A stretch of 64,000 bases of DNA from Owenia fusiformis (GCA_903813345.2 CAIIXF020000010.1:3773169-3837168); one strand, 5' to 3'. Numbered from the stretch's first letter, positions 47,926-60,337 are shown. Notes: generated by a model not told the origin, from the letters alone. Numbers and translations: made by a program.

Positions 47926-49925
47926 TTACTCATCTGCCCCATCCACTTATTATGATTAATATTTTTATTCTTTTGATATAAACCATTGATCAAACTCAAA
48001 AATCTAATTTTTAATCTTTATTTTAAAGATTCTCGCAATCTTTATCCAATCAGCGTTTGCGAGTGTGTCGGCTCACGTATAAAAGACGAATCCAACTCAA
48101 ATCCATGCAGGGGTGTATGAGGTACTCGAATAGGAAAGAGCTCGTGAAATCTGAATTTATATGCCCATGGTCAATGTTTACACATATTTGGAGTTATTGA
48201 AGAAAATGTGATATGGGTGTGGTTCCGAATTTGAAGTCATTGCTGGAAAATATGATTTTAATACGTGAAATTATATCTATAAATACAGCACTAAAAATAA
48301 CAGTACACATGAAGTACATGTATGGTTGTGTTCAGAAATGTTCTGTCTGCATTTTGTCACCATTGCTCTTTCTTCCCGCATTCTAGTGCTGTTTGAATGA
48401 ATATATTAATTAATGTATTTCTAACTAAAATATATCACATTTTTTTATAAACCACAAACATTTAGATCATAAAAAAATTATTCAATACTTGAGTGAGCAC
48501 GATCTGCAAGGGTTACTAAGTTGACACAGTAAATGACCACTGATATTGTGTTAGCAAATAAGTATTAGCAGAATACGCTGTGTGCATGGACTAACACCCC
48601 TCACTTTCATAGTGAAGTGACTAATTGGTTTATGTTTACGTTTTAATGTGTTTTGGGTTCCTTGTTACAGCAAGGGGGGCCAGTAAAGTAGACTAACATG
48701 TTTGCATGGCAAATTTTGATCGAATATGTGAGACACTTTAACAAGTCAGCACAGAAAACGACTAGTTCAAAATTCTCGGGAAAATAAAACAAGATGAATG
48801 TGATCATTCCGTACACATGTCCATACATTTTTCCTATCATTTCGATTTTTATATATTTCAGCTGTCAATACGATTACAAGTATTGTTTTCATTTTCTATC
48901 ATTTCCTTTGGAAAACATATGGCATAAAAATAGGCCTATGTTAATTACTAGGAGGAATTGGATTTGGGGTTTATACAGACGACTAGTATGTAATATCGTA
49001 TAAAAACGTTCAATTTCCAAATGGACTTCTCAGTTATATTTCAAATAGTGTAGCCATTACTAAAATATCTCGGTGATCGGCTGGTGGTTTAACTCACGCG
49101 GTCCTAACTTCGATCGTTAATTTGAATTTTCGACCTACCAGATGCTTGAAAATCAAGGATTGCGAGTCTCATACTGCACCGTTTTTCTTCAAACTTGTTC
49201 CATTCAAAGCATAACAAAAATCCCTTTCTGATGGTACATTATTTTAATATGAATATTACCCGTCTCGCCAATACTCCATGCATATTTGAGTGAGTTTGAT
49301 ATAAATTAGTATGTTAATCCATCAGTTGTTCGTTGAATTCAAAAATGGCGCAAATACACTTGAATATCAGTTGTAAGCATCGTCTTACGACACATCAATA
49401 GTGTTTGGGGCTGGCCTAAAACATGCAGCCTCTCTGTGGCAAATATCTGTCGACAAGAAACAATTTTGGCCACCGTTCCTTGTCCGCAGGTTTTACCGTA
49501 TTTGTATACGGAAGTTTTGAAACGTAATTAATTCAATATATTTCAACATGAAGTTTAAATTCTATTACAATTTAAAATCGTCGAAGAATAAAATAATGGA
49601 ACGACTAGTACAAGTACATGTATTGCAATGGGGCGATAGCCAGTTGAATACGATTTCTGAAGAGAGACATTTTCGAATCAATCAAATCGGCTATATTCCC
49701 TGATGTGATTCACCGGCCGGGTTCACCTGCGTTTTTAGTTTAATACTTTTTGTCATATCAATGCGAGGAAAGGCAGGGAATCGAATGAAATGCTACGAAA
49801 GACGGTAAATCACATTTGTACGTGGCGTTTAGGGCTTGAGTTAGCGTCAATCAGTGACGCAAATAGGTAATTATTTTAATCAAAACGTAGCATTATAATA
49901 ATACGTACTTAAAAACAGGCGGAGG
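47926..49925. other. nAChR intron 2, AT-rich stretch
   Basis: No gene or repeat recognised. Confidence 0.45.
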
Positions 49926-50010
49926 TGTTACACTGGCCCAAAATTGCTTCGTTACGAAGCTTTTTGTCAAATTGCTTCGTAACGAAGCTTTTCAACTGGC
50001 CTGTGTAACA
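49926..50010. mobile_element. 85-bp miniature inverted-repeat element
   Basis: TGTTACACTGGCC and GGCCTGTGTAACA form the ends. Inside are two copies of AAATTGCTTCGTTACGAAGC, each itself nearly palindromic. Too small to code. Confidence 0.7.
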
Positions 50011-51007
50011 GGGGTAATTGAAGACGCTATACTGTGGCAATTCACTGCCCCATTTGATAGAAATTGGGATTTCATATAATACATCATCACACGAGCTTAA
50101 TACATGCACAGAATTAGTGACGATAAAATCCCAAGAAAGATTAAAGAGTTGAAGGGACGGTTATGTCCGCCATTTGTGACGACGGTATCTGACTTTACCG
50201 TTGTCAGGCTATTCCGGTGTGAAATTGCTTGTCATTTTAAACAAGACCTTTGAGGAAATAATTAAACATATTGAAACTCCAATTGAAGCGCAATATGAAA
50301 CCAGGTGACTTGGTTGATAGAAAGACGGCACCATATGTCTGTCTGTATATCTTCTCTACAGGACACACCGTTTCACGGGGGAGTAGGGGATACAGATAAC
50401 AACGGATCCCCTTCCCCCCTGCATTAGTTTTTGTCAAAGCCAAAGCCATCTTGATATGGATTCTGCTGCTTCTAGTCGTGCTATGATTGTCGTATTCGTT
50501 GTTCCTTCTTCAAAAGAGGAGACGCGAAATATTTTCCTTATAGGGTCAAAATATTTCCCATGATGTAGTTCGCGGATGAACAAATTCATACTTCCTTGTT
50601 TTTCCCCATAAGTTTAACATGGGGATTTTCACACCTATTTTTCAATCAATATATTCGTTCATATTCCCGTACGGGAGTCCAGAAAAAATTATCAGAAACG
50701 ATTAATCTCCTATTAATCTTAATATAACAGATATAAAATTGAGAAGTTATAATAAAAACTAATTAAACTTGTTATTAATTCATGTTTCTAACACGAGAGC
50801 CTCGTTTAAAAAACCATAACTCGAAAAGCAAGGAGTGCAAGGAGCAAGGAGTTGATAAGTGACATCGAAGAATGGTAAATTGACTTTAGAGACAGTAATA
50901 TCCTACACAATTCCCACACATTTGTTAAACAGTATATTGTATCCAAAACGTTTCTATCCTGTTTTAAGGTAATGTAATGTTTTTAGAAAATTGAATTAAT
51001 TGCATTA
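50011..51007. other. nAChR intron 2, stretch without recognised feature
   Basis: AT-rich; nothing recognised. Confidence 0.45.
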
Positions 51008-52838
51008 GTTTTGAAAAGTATCCAGCCGTTACGACATTGCCTACATTTGATAAAATAAAAAATAAAAAAATTGTAAAGGTCTTTGGTACATCTGAGAGTT
51101 ACGTGCCTTCATGTACAACCATTGTTTATCAAAACTAATCCACTAAAAACTAAGGTTAAAGATATAGCAACGTGTATTTTATTCTCCACTGAGCTATAAT
51201 TATATTTTATGTTCAACGACTATATTGTTGGATCTTGTTAATCGGGGTGATAATTGTACAGTCGAGATATCGTAAATCGGCTGATGAAAGGGTTCCTCAC
51301 ATACTTAACGCTCTTCTGTATCTATTATTATAAATAATGTTTCCGTCTTCAGTGCAGTTCTGTCCAGCAGTCTTGCAAAGAGAATTTCGAACATCCACCC
51401 TCCAATTTCCCTCCAAGCTGTGATACTTTAGAGAGATTAACAGGGCCGGGATAGTGGGGCCTTAGTATAGGCTATATATTTTGACAAAACGTTTCTAAGT
51501 ATCATAAAGCTTCGTCTACTTACAAACTAAGTGAAACGAATGCGAATGGTACTAGACATGGTGGTGTTGGAGAAGCGGGGAGGTTAGCTAGGGGACCAAT
51601 ACTTGTCTATTGTATACGTACCCTGCGCGTATAGTCTAGTTATAAACTACCCTATGTGCAGAATCTTGTTATAAAATACCGAAGACGAAGCTCCCTTTTA
51701 ATAAGAGTAGTCGAACAAATGCAAATGATGTCCATTGCTATCTCACTAACACATTACTTACTTACGCATATGTTAAAAACAGATACATGTACGCAACTAA
51801 GTCTGCAAGCTATTCCTATAAAAACCTGAAAAACACGACTTTTAGTATTTAATTACTATAGAATGTGCTCAACACGCTATTCCGTCCGCGATCCCAACTT
51901 GCTCAAGTTCTCATTTCCCCCCGCAGCTGCCATGGAAACAAAAAGCAAATAAATCCACACAAATCTTTATTTGTTGTTAAAGTGACAAGATAACACATTT
52001 TTGAAAAGTATCCAGCCGTTACGACATTGCCTACATTTGATAAAATAAAAAATAAAAAAATTGTAAAGGTCTTTGGTACATCTGAGAGTTGCGTGCGTTC
52101 ATGTACAACCATTGTTTATCAAAACTAATCCACTAAAAACTAAGGTTAAAGATATAGCAACGTGTATTTTATTCTCCACTGAGCTATAATTATATTTTAT
52201 GTTCAACGACTATATTGTTGGATCTTGTTAATCGGGGTGATAATTGTACAGTCGAGATATCGTAAATCGGCTGATGAAAGGGTTCCTCACATACTTAACG
52301 CTCTTCTGTATCTATTATTATAAATAATGTTTCCGTCTTCAGTGCAGTTCTGTCCAGCAGTCTTGCAAAGAGAATTTCAAACATCCACCCTCCAATTTCC
52401 CTCCAAGCTGTGATACTTTAGAGAGATTAACAGGGCCGGGATAGTGGGGCCTTAGTATAGGCTATATATTTTGACAAAACGTTTCTTAGTATCATATAGC
52501 TTCGTCTACTTACAAACTAAGTGAAACGAATGCGAATGGTACTTGGTATGGTGGTGTTGGAGAAGCGGGGAGGTTAGCTAGGGGACCAATACTTGTCTAT
52601 TGTATATACGTACCCTGCGCGTATAGTCTAGTTATAAACTACCCTACGCGCAGAATCTTGTTATAAAATACTGAAGACGAAGCTCCCTTTTAATAAGAGT
52701 AGTCGAACGAATGTCAAATGATGTCGATTGCTATCTCACTAACACATTACTTACTTATGCATATGTTAAAAACAGATACATGTAAGTCTGCAAGCTATTC
52801 CTATAAACACCTAAAAAACACGACTATCTAGTATGAAT
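51008..52838. repeat. Direct duplication of about 840 bp, offset 990
   Basis: Copy 1 (about 51008-51850) and copy 2 (about 51998-52838) are nearly identical at an offset of 990, with 148 bases of unique DNA between. Differences are scattered substitutions and small indels. Copy 2 ends only about 40 bases before exon 3, so the duplication may have changed the branch-point neighbourhood of that exon. No exon was duplicated. Each copy contains one unit of the GAAGACGAAGCTCCCTTTTA dispersed repeat. Confidence 0.9.
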
Positions 52839-52876
52839 ATTAAAAAATTAAAATAAATTAATCAACTACTTTTCAG

Positions 52877-52921
52877 GATGAAGTGAACCAGGTACTGACA
52901 ACAAACGTTTGGTTGGAGCAG
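52877..52921 (+). CDS. nAChR exon 3 (45 bp)
   Basis: Fifteen codons, DEVNQVLTTNVWLEQ, residues 84-98, bounded by CTTTTCAG and GTAAG in phase 0. The 45-bp exon with this sequence is one of the most conserved parts of nicotinic receptor genes. W95 is the loop D tryptophan of the ligand pocket. Confidence 0.95.
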
Positions 52922-53760
52922 GTAAGAAGCAGTAATATCTTCACTCTTAATATTCACAGTCTATTATATCAAAACGCACCAGGGAATTTGTGTGTTTAAA
53001 GTAGATTGCCCAAACAACCAAAGGCCTATAAATATTGTTGAAAACTATTAGCAAAAATATCAATCCAGACATTCAAATCCAAATGGTACTACTTAGAGTC
53101 CATAAACACTCATTTATTATAATGAATATGAAACAAAATTGCATTGCACACATTTGGATGATTTGTATCCATATCTTATCTTATTTTTGTATGTCTGGGC
53201 AAATTCCCGTTACACTTAAAAATGCGCGAGGAGATGTCGTACGGTTTTTCCAAAGATCAATAAATCTACAAGATTTATTTTGTTCATGAGTTTTTTCACG
53301 AATAAATCTTTAAGTGAATGCGCCCTAGTTGTAAATTATAATATTACGTGTTACGCTTCTAGGTATGAGATCTATTGAAAAGGCGCAACATTACCAGTGT
53401 GTAAAAGTCATCAGACTCTGACTGCTTGATTTTTAGCAAAACGTTTCACTATAAGCAAACAAGACATCTTTGTTCCCTCGGCTCCCGTTGGTAGAATGCA
53501 AGGGAATTTTGAGCACACAAAACGTTTCACTTTTCAATAGATTGACGCCAAACAAGCAACGGTGATTGTCTGTCCATCCCGTTCCCGGGGATCTAAGATC
53601 TATTTCGGCATTATATCACAAGTCAAGTGCGGTTGCAACATGCCAGGGTCTGGAAAGAACGCATCGCGTCGATTCCGAGATCATTTACCGTGAAATGGTG
53701 GAGTGAAATAGTGAAGCGGATTGATGAATATGACATCGAGACAAAATATGCTATAAGTAC

Positions 53761-53959
53761 CAGTCCAGGCCCGTAGCCAGGGGGGAGGCGGAGGGAGCTG
53801 GCAAGAAAATCTTTCAAAAGTTTTTCACACCATTTTGAGCACTTTTTGCATGCTTTTTTGCCAAACTGTCAAAAAACTCGTCCCCTTGGGAAAAAATTTG
53901 GCAGTCCCCACCTAGTAAAACCGCTCCCCCTGGTAAATCCTGGCTACGGGCCTGCAGTC
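53761..53959. mobile_element. Miniature element CAGGCCCGTAGCCAGG with 5-bp duplication
   Basis: CAGTC at 53761-53765 and 53955-53959 flanks a 189-bp element. Its ends CAGGCCCGTAGCCAGG and CCTGGCTACGGGCCTG are a perfect 16-bp inverted repeat. Such termini recur in many invertebrate genomes (general knowledge); superfamily not assigned. A diverged relative is at 23501. Confidence 0.75.
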
Positions 53960-54477
53960 TTGATACACCATGCACTTTTAATATATTTGCTTCGAAAACC
54001 CATGATTTTATCAAAAGGTGGTACTGCTAATATAACTATAAATTAAGTTATTCCGTTTCACTAGTCTAGCTACAAGGCTCTGTGACCCCCTCTACTTCTC
54101 ACGGGTTTGGACCCAGACTACGTTTCACATGCTGATTTGCTAAATGATATTTGATTAGATACTCGATTTATTACATCAGCAATGCAATTATATCGTATTA
54201 TCTTTTAAAATAGTTACGCAGGTGTGCCTTTAGCAAATTACTCAATTACTAGCAAGAGCTATTTATTTGACAGAAAATAAATCATTTAGAAATAATATTA
54301 TATAATTTTGATGATCCGGTATCATTTGTAATGGAAACGACCTAGATTAATAATTTTAAGAAGTAGTTCTATATTGTATTCCAATGTCAGTCGATGTTTG
54401 CTCTTGTATGAATAATACTGTCAGATAATAGACATGGGAAATTCTAAGATTGTGTTATAAACTATATCTTTAAATAC

Positions 54478-54570
54478 CCTTCCCGCAGAGTCTAGTTTTA
54501 AACTTCCCTCTGTCTAGTATCGAAGACGAAGCTCTATTCTGAGAAGCGAAGTCGAACGAATGCAAAGGGT
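54478..54570. repeat. Dispersed repeat unit (GAAGACGAAGCTC family)
   Basis: CGCAGAGTCTAGTTTTAAACT followed by GAAGACGAAGCTCTATTCTG and GTCGAACGAATGCAAAGGG. Related units occur near 44431, 46110, 51625 and 52613. Ends and nature (miniature element or SINE) not determined. Confidence 0.55.
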
Positions 54571-54924
54571 AATCTTTAAAAATAGTTCTGATCTGAGTTA
54601 TAAAGTCTGAAAATGGCATATATCTGCAATAAAGTACATACACCTATTCTCCTGTAACAAATGATAGGTGGTGATATTTTGCATGTTAATGACTCGACTA
54701 TATATAGAAAGCCTTAGCGTGTTATGATTCTATATGAAATGATCCGAACTATGTATACGTTTAAATGAATCAGAAAAACAAAAAAGGCAAAACAAACGTG
54801 AAATCGAGAATGTTTGTGATATGATATCATTTTTTCTAACTCGTACTCTCCTTTTGAAACGGCGATTGGCGAGTTGATATCTATTTTCAAATATTCCGTC
54901 ATATACATCAGGGCTGTTTTTCAG

Positions 54925-55034
54925 GAATGGAATGATGAAAGACTACGTTGGGATCCCGCTGACTACAATGGTCTGGTGACGATACGCATACCATGCGAAC
55001 TCATCTGGCTTCCTGATATAGTCCTTTATAATAG
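54925..55034 (+). CDS. nAChR exon 4 (110 bp)
   Basis: Residues 99-134 and two bases of 135: [17 protein letters not shown], then [10 protein letters not shown], which is loop A with Y133. Entered in phase 0, left in phase 2, with acceptor TTTTTCAG and donor GTGAAT. The 110-bp size is typical for this exon in the family. The residue before ELIW is cysteine (C122), often serine in relatives, giving an apparently unpaired cysteine. Confidence 0.95.
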
Positions 55035-56757
55035 GTGAATAGGGTTTACGGAAAAGGCTGATCCAATAATTGAATTTAAAAAGCTAACACTGCGGTATAG
55101 TCCATGGTATGACTTCCGAATATGAAGGATCCGTAGCACACTATAGCGCAGCAATATTTGAAGCAATATTTATGGAGGTGCATATGTCTTGATTCTTTTA
55201 AAATACCATTTGCTGAAAAAACTTCCGGCTTTCGGGTCGAAAAATGTATTTCATCACAAGGGGTCAAAAAACGTAAATATTTTGATTCGAACGTTTATAC
55301 ATTTTATAAGACTCTGACCGTGATTCTAAGCATACGAACAAAAAAATAGATTATTGTAATGTAAAAATATACTTTAATTTTACTGTGGATGTCGTTGTTT
55401 AATTAGTGTAATTACGCAAGTGTGTTTTTCAGATTTTGTCTGATTTTTCAAATATGAGCTAAGCAGATTAAACAAAAATTGTGTGGAATATTTAGATAAT
55501 TTATGATTTGGAATATATTAGTTTTCTTACCATTTAAAACATTTCATTACCAGATGTTTTCAATATAATCGCAATGGGTTAAACAACAAATTATTGTTCA
55601 TGTTTTATAGAACATAATACAATAACAAATAGGTAAGATTTATATCAAATTAAATGTTACAGAGGTATTGAAATGTTCATATATTCCAAGGGCATGTCTA
55701 ATAATCAATTAGAGTCATATGCAATCGAACGCCTTACAATTCTACCTCGACGTTCCTTGTGGATATCATCAAGTTTTCTGACGGTTGTTTCTTCTTTGAC
55801 CTTACCGCTGGATATAAGGATTTTTTACCGCTGGATTTTTCTCAATCATTCAGGAGTTCGACCAAGTCTTGGTGTTTTTTTATAAGCAACTAAGCTATAT
55901 CTAAATACGAGAAAAATAATTTCCAGCTGTAGTCCCAATTAGTCGAGGAAGAGCAATAGGCTCTCCTTTATTTCTAATGTTCACCGCTGAATAAGAGTCC
56001 ATATCTCAAAACGTATTGAGACCTATTTTGTGAAAAACTTACATAATTTAAGCATTTGTAATTCTAATATAAAAGTGATTCATTTGTAGCATTAATCTTA
56101 TTAATACCTGAGATACAATACAAAACGTCGATGCACTGATTACAAAATGTTTTGGTATTGATAAGAAAAATAACCTCAAACGTATAGCTTAGAAACCTTG
56201 ATCATATATTTAAAATAGTTTTGTATTATTTTCTGTTGCATTGTGTTCTCCAAATTGTGAAAAATTGGGATTTTATTTTTTTGTAATTTTTTGACCTCTG
56301 TTAATGGCAGGCATAATTCACCCTAAAAGCCGGAAGTATATTAAACGGTTGTAATAAAATTTATTAGGGAACATATGTAGGTATGTTAATGTTAGGTCAA
56401 ATGTCGCTGCGCTATAGTGTGCTACCAGCTCCTTTATTAAACGTCCTAGAGATTTCATACCATGGACTAGTACGATGTAAGGCGTGCATAGATTCTACCT
56501 CGCGCTGTTCGTATACAAATCCGACGCAATCGCTATAAAGTAAAGTTGAGCCAAATTATAATATTTCGAAAAGTTCTAGTGATTTTTGTTTGTTTCTTCA
56601 TTCTACACAGCATATAATACAAAACAATTGACGATCGTGATACCACTCAGAATCGTGATCTAAAATAACATTATTAAAATAGTTTATGTTGTTGACTGGT
56701 TATATACAGGTCTTGCCTGTATGTAACGTCTAAAAGTTATGGTCAAATGAATTTTAG
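55035..56757. other. nAChR intron 4
   Basis: 1.7 kb of AT-rich sequence with no recognised element. Confidence 0.7.
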
Positions 56758-56864
56758 CGCTGATGATTTCACAGAGGGATACATGCAGAGCCGCGCTATG
56801 GTCAGGTCTGACGGTAACGTCTTCTGGGCGCCACCAGCCAAACTACGTAGTTCTTGTAAGATAG
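56758..56864 (+). CDS. nAChR exon 5 (107 bp)
   Basis: Completes serine 135, then residues 136-170: ADDFTEGYMQSRAMVRSDGN, VFWAPPAKLRSSCKI. It contains the complementary-face strand region and the first cysteine of the Cys-loop (C168). Acceptor GAATTTTAG, donor GTAAGA, leaving in phase 1. Confidence 0.95.
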
Positions 56865-57974
56865 GTAAGAACATGTTTATAGTATATGCCAAGTAAATTA
56901 TACAGATAAATAATTTTTTTGAAATTTACGTTTGCCCATCTGACTTTACACTCCCCTCCATAAGTTTGGCAACCTTTTTCCCCCATTGAACTACTTGTTA
57001 AAGCCTCTTTACGTTTGAATTTTTATATACTTAACCGGCGATGAAATAACTTATAATATTAATGGAAACGTAACTTGACTTTATTTCCAATACCTCCAAA
57101 TTTTCTCAATTTTTTTCCTCAATTACAATAGGTCGAAAATTGATGATAAATTTGATGAATTTTTGAAAATCGTCATTCCCATGTAATCCAATGGGAAATG
57201 AAGGGTTCGGGGCAAATCAGAAATCAGGATATCTTTTCAGTAAAAGATTCAGCAAAAAATATTTTTATATAGAAAATTCAGTTGTCTAACTTTTTTGAAC
57301 ACTAAGTGTTTAGTTTATTTGATGAATATTAAAGTTACAGCGCTTCAAAGTCATTTTTGAAAATAATTTTTCGCCTCCTGTGTTATTTCAACGGGAGAGG
57401 TTTTTTGAAAAACAATTTTGACTTTAAAGCCCTATAACTCTGTTGAACCTGAAGAAACATATCAATTTCTTGTTAAATAAAGTTAGCAAATTCAATTTCC
57501 TGCCTAACTCGTATTTTTTGCAAGGACTCCGATTGATGGATATTCTGTCATATGACTTGCGGCAAACCTAACATTTCCCATTGGTTAACATGGGAATGTC
57601 GATTTTCAAAAATTCATCAAATTTATCATCAATTTTCGACCTATTGTAATTGAGAAAAAAATTGAGAAAATTTGGAGGTATTGGAATTAAAGTCAAATTA
57701 CGTTTCCATCAATAGTATAAGTATTTTCATCGCAGGTTAAGTAAATAAAAATTCAAAGGTAAAGAGGCTTTAACACGTAGTTCAATGGGGGAAAAAAGGT
57801 TGCCAAACTTATGGAGGGGAGTGTATCTTTGTATGACCATCTTTAAACTGATGCTTACGATTATGAGGAAAGGGGTATAAATAAACCTACGGCATTCAAG
57901 CAAGTTTGACAATTGATGAGTTAAATAATAATGCTGTTAATGCTAAATGTATGCGTCTTCATTTGTTTTTTAAG
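56865..57974. other. nAChR intron 5
   Basis: 1.1 kb, of which 875 bases are one mariner-like element (56949-57823). Confidence 0.8.
56947..57825. mobile_element. Mariner-like non-autonomous element (875 bp) with TA duplication
   Basis: TA at 56947 and 57824 flank ends CACTCCCCTCCATAAGTTTG and the inverse. The terminal inverted repeat extends about 240 bases with few mismatches, through TGAACTACTTGTTAAAGCCT and AGGTCGAAAATTGATGATAA. TA duplication and this terminus fit the Tc1/mariner group. No transposase. It fills most of intron 5 and starts 85 bases after exon 5. Confidence 0.85.
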
Positions 57975-58403
57975 ATATCACATATTTCCCTTTCGATGAT
58001 CAGAAGTGCAAAATGAAATTCGGCTCCTGGACTTACGATGGTTTTCAAGTGGATGTCACAAACCGTTCAACAGAAGTAGATTTGACTAACTATGTATTCA
58101 ACGGCGAGTGGGAATTAGTGCGTATTGACATTGTACGCAACGAGGTTAAATACCCCTGTTGTAATGAGCCGTACCCCGACGTGACGTTTACTATTATAAT
58201 TCGCAGGAGAACGTTATACTATCTGTTCAACATTATATTCCCCTGTCTATGGCTTACCGTCCTCAGTTTATTGGGCTTCTGGCTTCCTCCAGATTCAGGC
58301 GAGAAGATTACACTGGGGATTACTGTTCTGCTCGCTTTCTCTGTGTTTATGCTGTTAATTGCTGAGAGCATGCCCGCAACTTCCGAATTTGTGCCATTGA
58401 TAG
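57975..58403 (+). CDS. nAChR exon 6: Cys-loop, loops B and C, M1 and M2
   Basis: 429 bases encoding residues 171-313. Completes the 13-residue Cys-loop ([13 protein letters not shown]182) and gives loop B GSWTYDG (W189) and NRS, a potential glycosylation site. It then gives loop [15 protein letters not shown] with C232-C233, and M1 ([20 protein letters not shown]). M2 is preceded by GEK: the -1' glutamate, L9' and E20' indicate a cation-selective pore. Entered and left in phase 1 (TTTTTTAAG acceptor, GTAGGT donor). All residues expected for agonist binding are present. Confidence 0.96.
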
Positions 58404-59605
58404 GTAGGTATTTAAATATGTTTAACAAAATAAACTATGCAGTCGGTGTATCACGCTTTCCAAAAACAGATTCTCCAAAATATATTTCCAAACTGCACTC
58501 ACTAGGTCACTTTGACCGAGTTTTAATCCAATTCGAACTACTAGTTTATCAAACGAGCTTTCCAGTGGTACTCTGATTTTATATTTCAATGAAGATGTTC
58601 AAATAACGAGTACATCTGAACCCTTGCCCGTTCTTGTTACAAAAAGAGGGCTGCCTAGATAATTGTTAAAACTGAAAGTTTGTAATTTACTCTCAATGAT
58701 GCAAAAGATGGCAGACTGGGTATAGACACTTGCATCTTGACTTTTCCACTATTTGACAAGGATTGGCTTCTATTATCGTCGGGGTCTTTATCCATGACAT
58801 TTTTGATATTTTTCATAATAATGACATTATATACAAATTGAACATAGTAATTCTACAAGTATGTAGTTTAAGGGACAATTTAACAAATATCAATCAATTG
58901 GCAATATTTTGATAGCACTGACGTTAAATGTAACTGATATAAATTACTAACATCGTGGGATTTGGAATCCGTTTATATATTATTCGTTATCTTTGAAGAG
59001 GCTCTATGCCATAGGATAGCACAATCAAGACCTCTCTGGACTTTTTTTGCATATTGAGTTTCACCACATACGTATATACCTACTAGTATCTACCTACCAA
59101 AGAAGAAGTCCCAAACCCCCCTCTTTCAGTGTTAATTTTGCAATTGTGCTGGCCGATCTAATTATTTTCGAAGAAATTAATTCAATCTGAAGAAAATCCT
59201 CCTGTTATCTGATTGGTCGTTGAATTTATTTATCGTTAACCTGATAGGCTGTCTGGTTCAAGGCGCTTGTGGCCGCTTGTGTGACTCAATGGGGATTCCC
59301 CTCACTAGCCGAGGAATCGATTGTGTTCAATTCTGGAGTTTGGTTGTTCTGTTGATTATTTCCGATATTTCGGCAATAATATACCCCAAAGTTATTCTCA
59401 AGATATAGCCATTGTTTGTGAGATATTATATGAGCAATAATAATAGGACATCATTGATTGTCTGGGGGAGATACCTATGGCATAATGCATCTTTAACTAA
59501 AGTAAAAACTTCTTTATGTAAAAAAAACTTCTTTAGTGCCTGATACCTAACTTTTGAAGGGGGTCGTATGTCATACTTTACTCACCTTACGATGTTGAAT
59601 TTTAG
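58404..59605. other. nAChR intron 6
   Basis: 1.2 kb with no recognised element. Confidence 0.7.
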
Positions 59606-60156
59606 GTATTTATTTAACAACAACTATGGCGATGACGTCGCTGTCTATCGTATTGACAGTATTCGTGTTACAACTTCATCACGTGGGACCCCAGCAGAGA
59701 CCGGTCCCTCGCTGGATGCGCTGCATCGTATTTGACGTCATCGCAAGACTGCTATTCATGCGCAGACGTGTCAGACACTACAGCTATCACAGAGTAGCCC
59801 GTCAAGATGAGACGCCCCTTCAACATCTACACGAAGACCCACCCGATGATTTACATAATTGTAACGGTGGCGTTAATACAAACAATGTTCAGTATAAAGA
59901 TATATACGACCAGAACAGACCGGAAGTAAAAGATGACATAAAACATCAATATGAGAATGTCTCGCAACAGTTTAACATTGTAGTAACAAACAAAGGAGAA
60001 ACTGAACAGTATCACGAGATGGTGAACGAATGGAGAGCAGTAGCTCATGTGATGGATCGTTTCTTGTTTTGTCTGTTTATGATAGGAGCTATGTTATCGT
60101 CATTAGCAATTTTAGTTATCAAACCATTGTTCAAACCGCACGAACCAGAGTCTTGA
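59606..60156 (+). CDS. nAChR exon 7: M3, cytoplasmic loop, M4 and stop
   Basis: 551 bases; the first GT completes glycine 314. M3 is YLTTTMAMTSLSIVLTVFVL (about 316-336), followed by the HHVGPQQRPVPRW segment at the start of the cytoplasmic loop. A loop of roughly 120 residues, acidic and Asn-rich, follows. Then come an amphipathic helix around NEWRAVAHVMDRF and M4 (FLFCLFMIGAMLSSLAILVI, about 466-485), ending with a short extracellular tail and TGA at 60154-60156. Acceptor GAATTTTAG. No clear AATAAA follows, and a miniature transposon begins 184 bases later. Confidence 0.95.
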
Positions 60157-60337
60157 CGGACCCTGCTAAAGTGACCCGGCCCATGTATGCACCATCAAAA
60201 TGTATCTCTATGCATGTTTATATTAATATGTTCAGTAGAAATGTATATAAATGTTTTTCCTTACCCTGAAGTTATGTCAATTATACTTTGATTCTTAGTA
60301 TCGGTCTGCTAGGGCTAAAAGAAAAATCAAAAGTGCC

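Larger units (their letters stand above)
52922..54924. other. nAChR intron 3
   Basis: About 2 kb holding a small transposon (53766-53954) and a copy of the GAAGACGAAGCTC dispersed repeat (about 54478-54570). Confidence 0.7.
19180..60156 (+). other. Gene span: nicotinic acetylcholine receptor alpha-type (alpha9/10-like) subunit
   Basis: Seven coding exons (19180-19255, 30856-31028, 52877-52921, 54925-55034, 56758-56864, 57975-58403, 59606-60156) join without frame breaks into 496 codons plus stop. All introns are GT-AG. The product is a pentameric ligand-gated cation channel subunit of the Cys-loop family, acting at the plasma membrane with acetylcholine as the expected agonist. It has Cys-loop cysteines at residues 168 and 182 and vicinal cysteines at 232-233, which define alpha subunits. 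The aromatic box is complete: W95, Y133, W189, Y230 and Y237. Sequence around M1-M3 and the LHHVGPQQRPVPRW segment resembles the alpha9/alpha10 group. Introns 1 and 2 are about 11.6 and 21.8 kb. A second version of exon 2 lies at 30594-30818. Confidence 0.93.

Noticed and set aside
58219-58428. Minus-strand frame opposite exon 6
   Set aside because: Shadow of the receptor coding exon.
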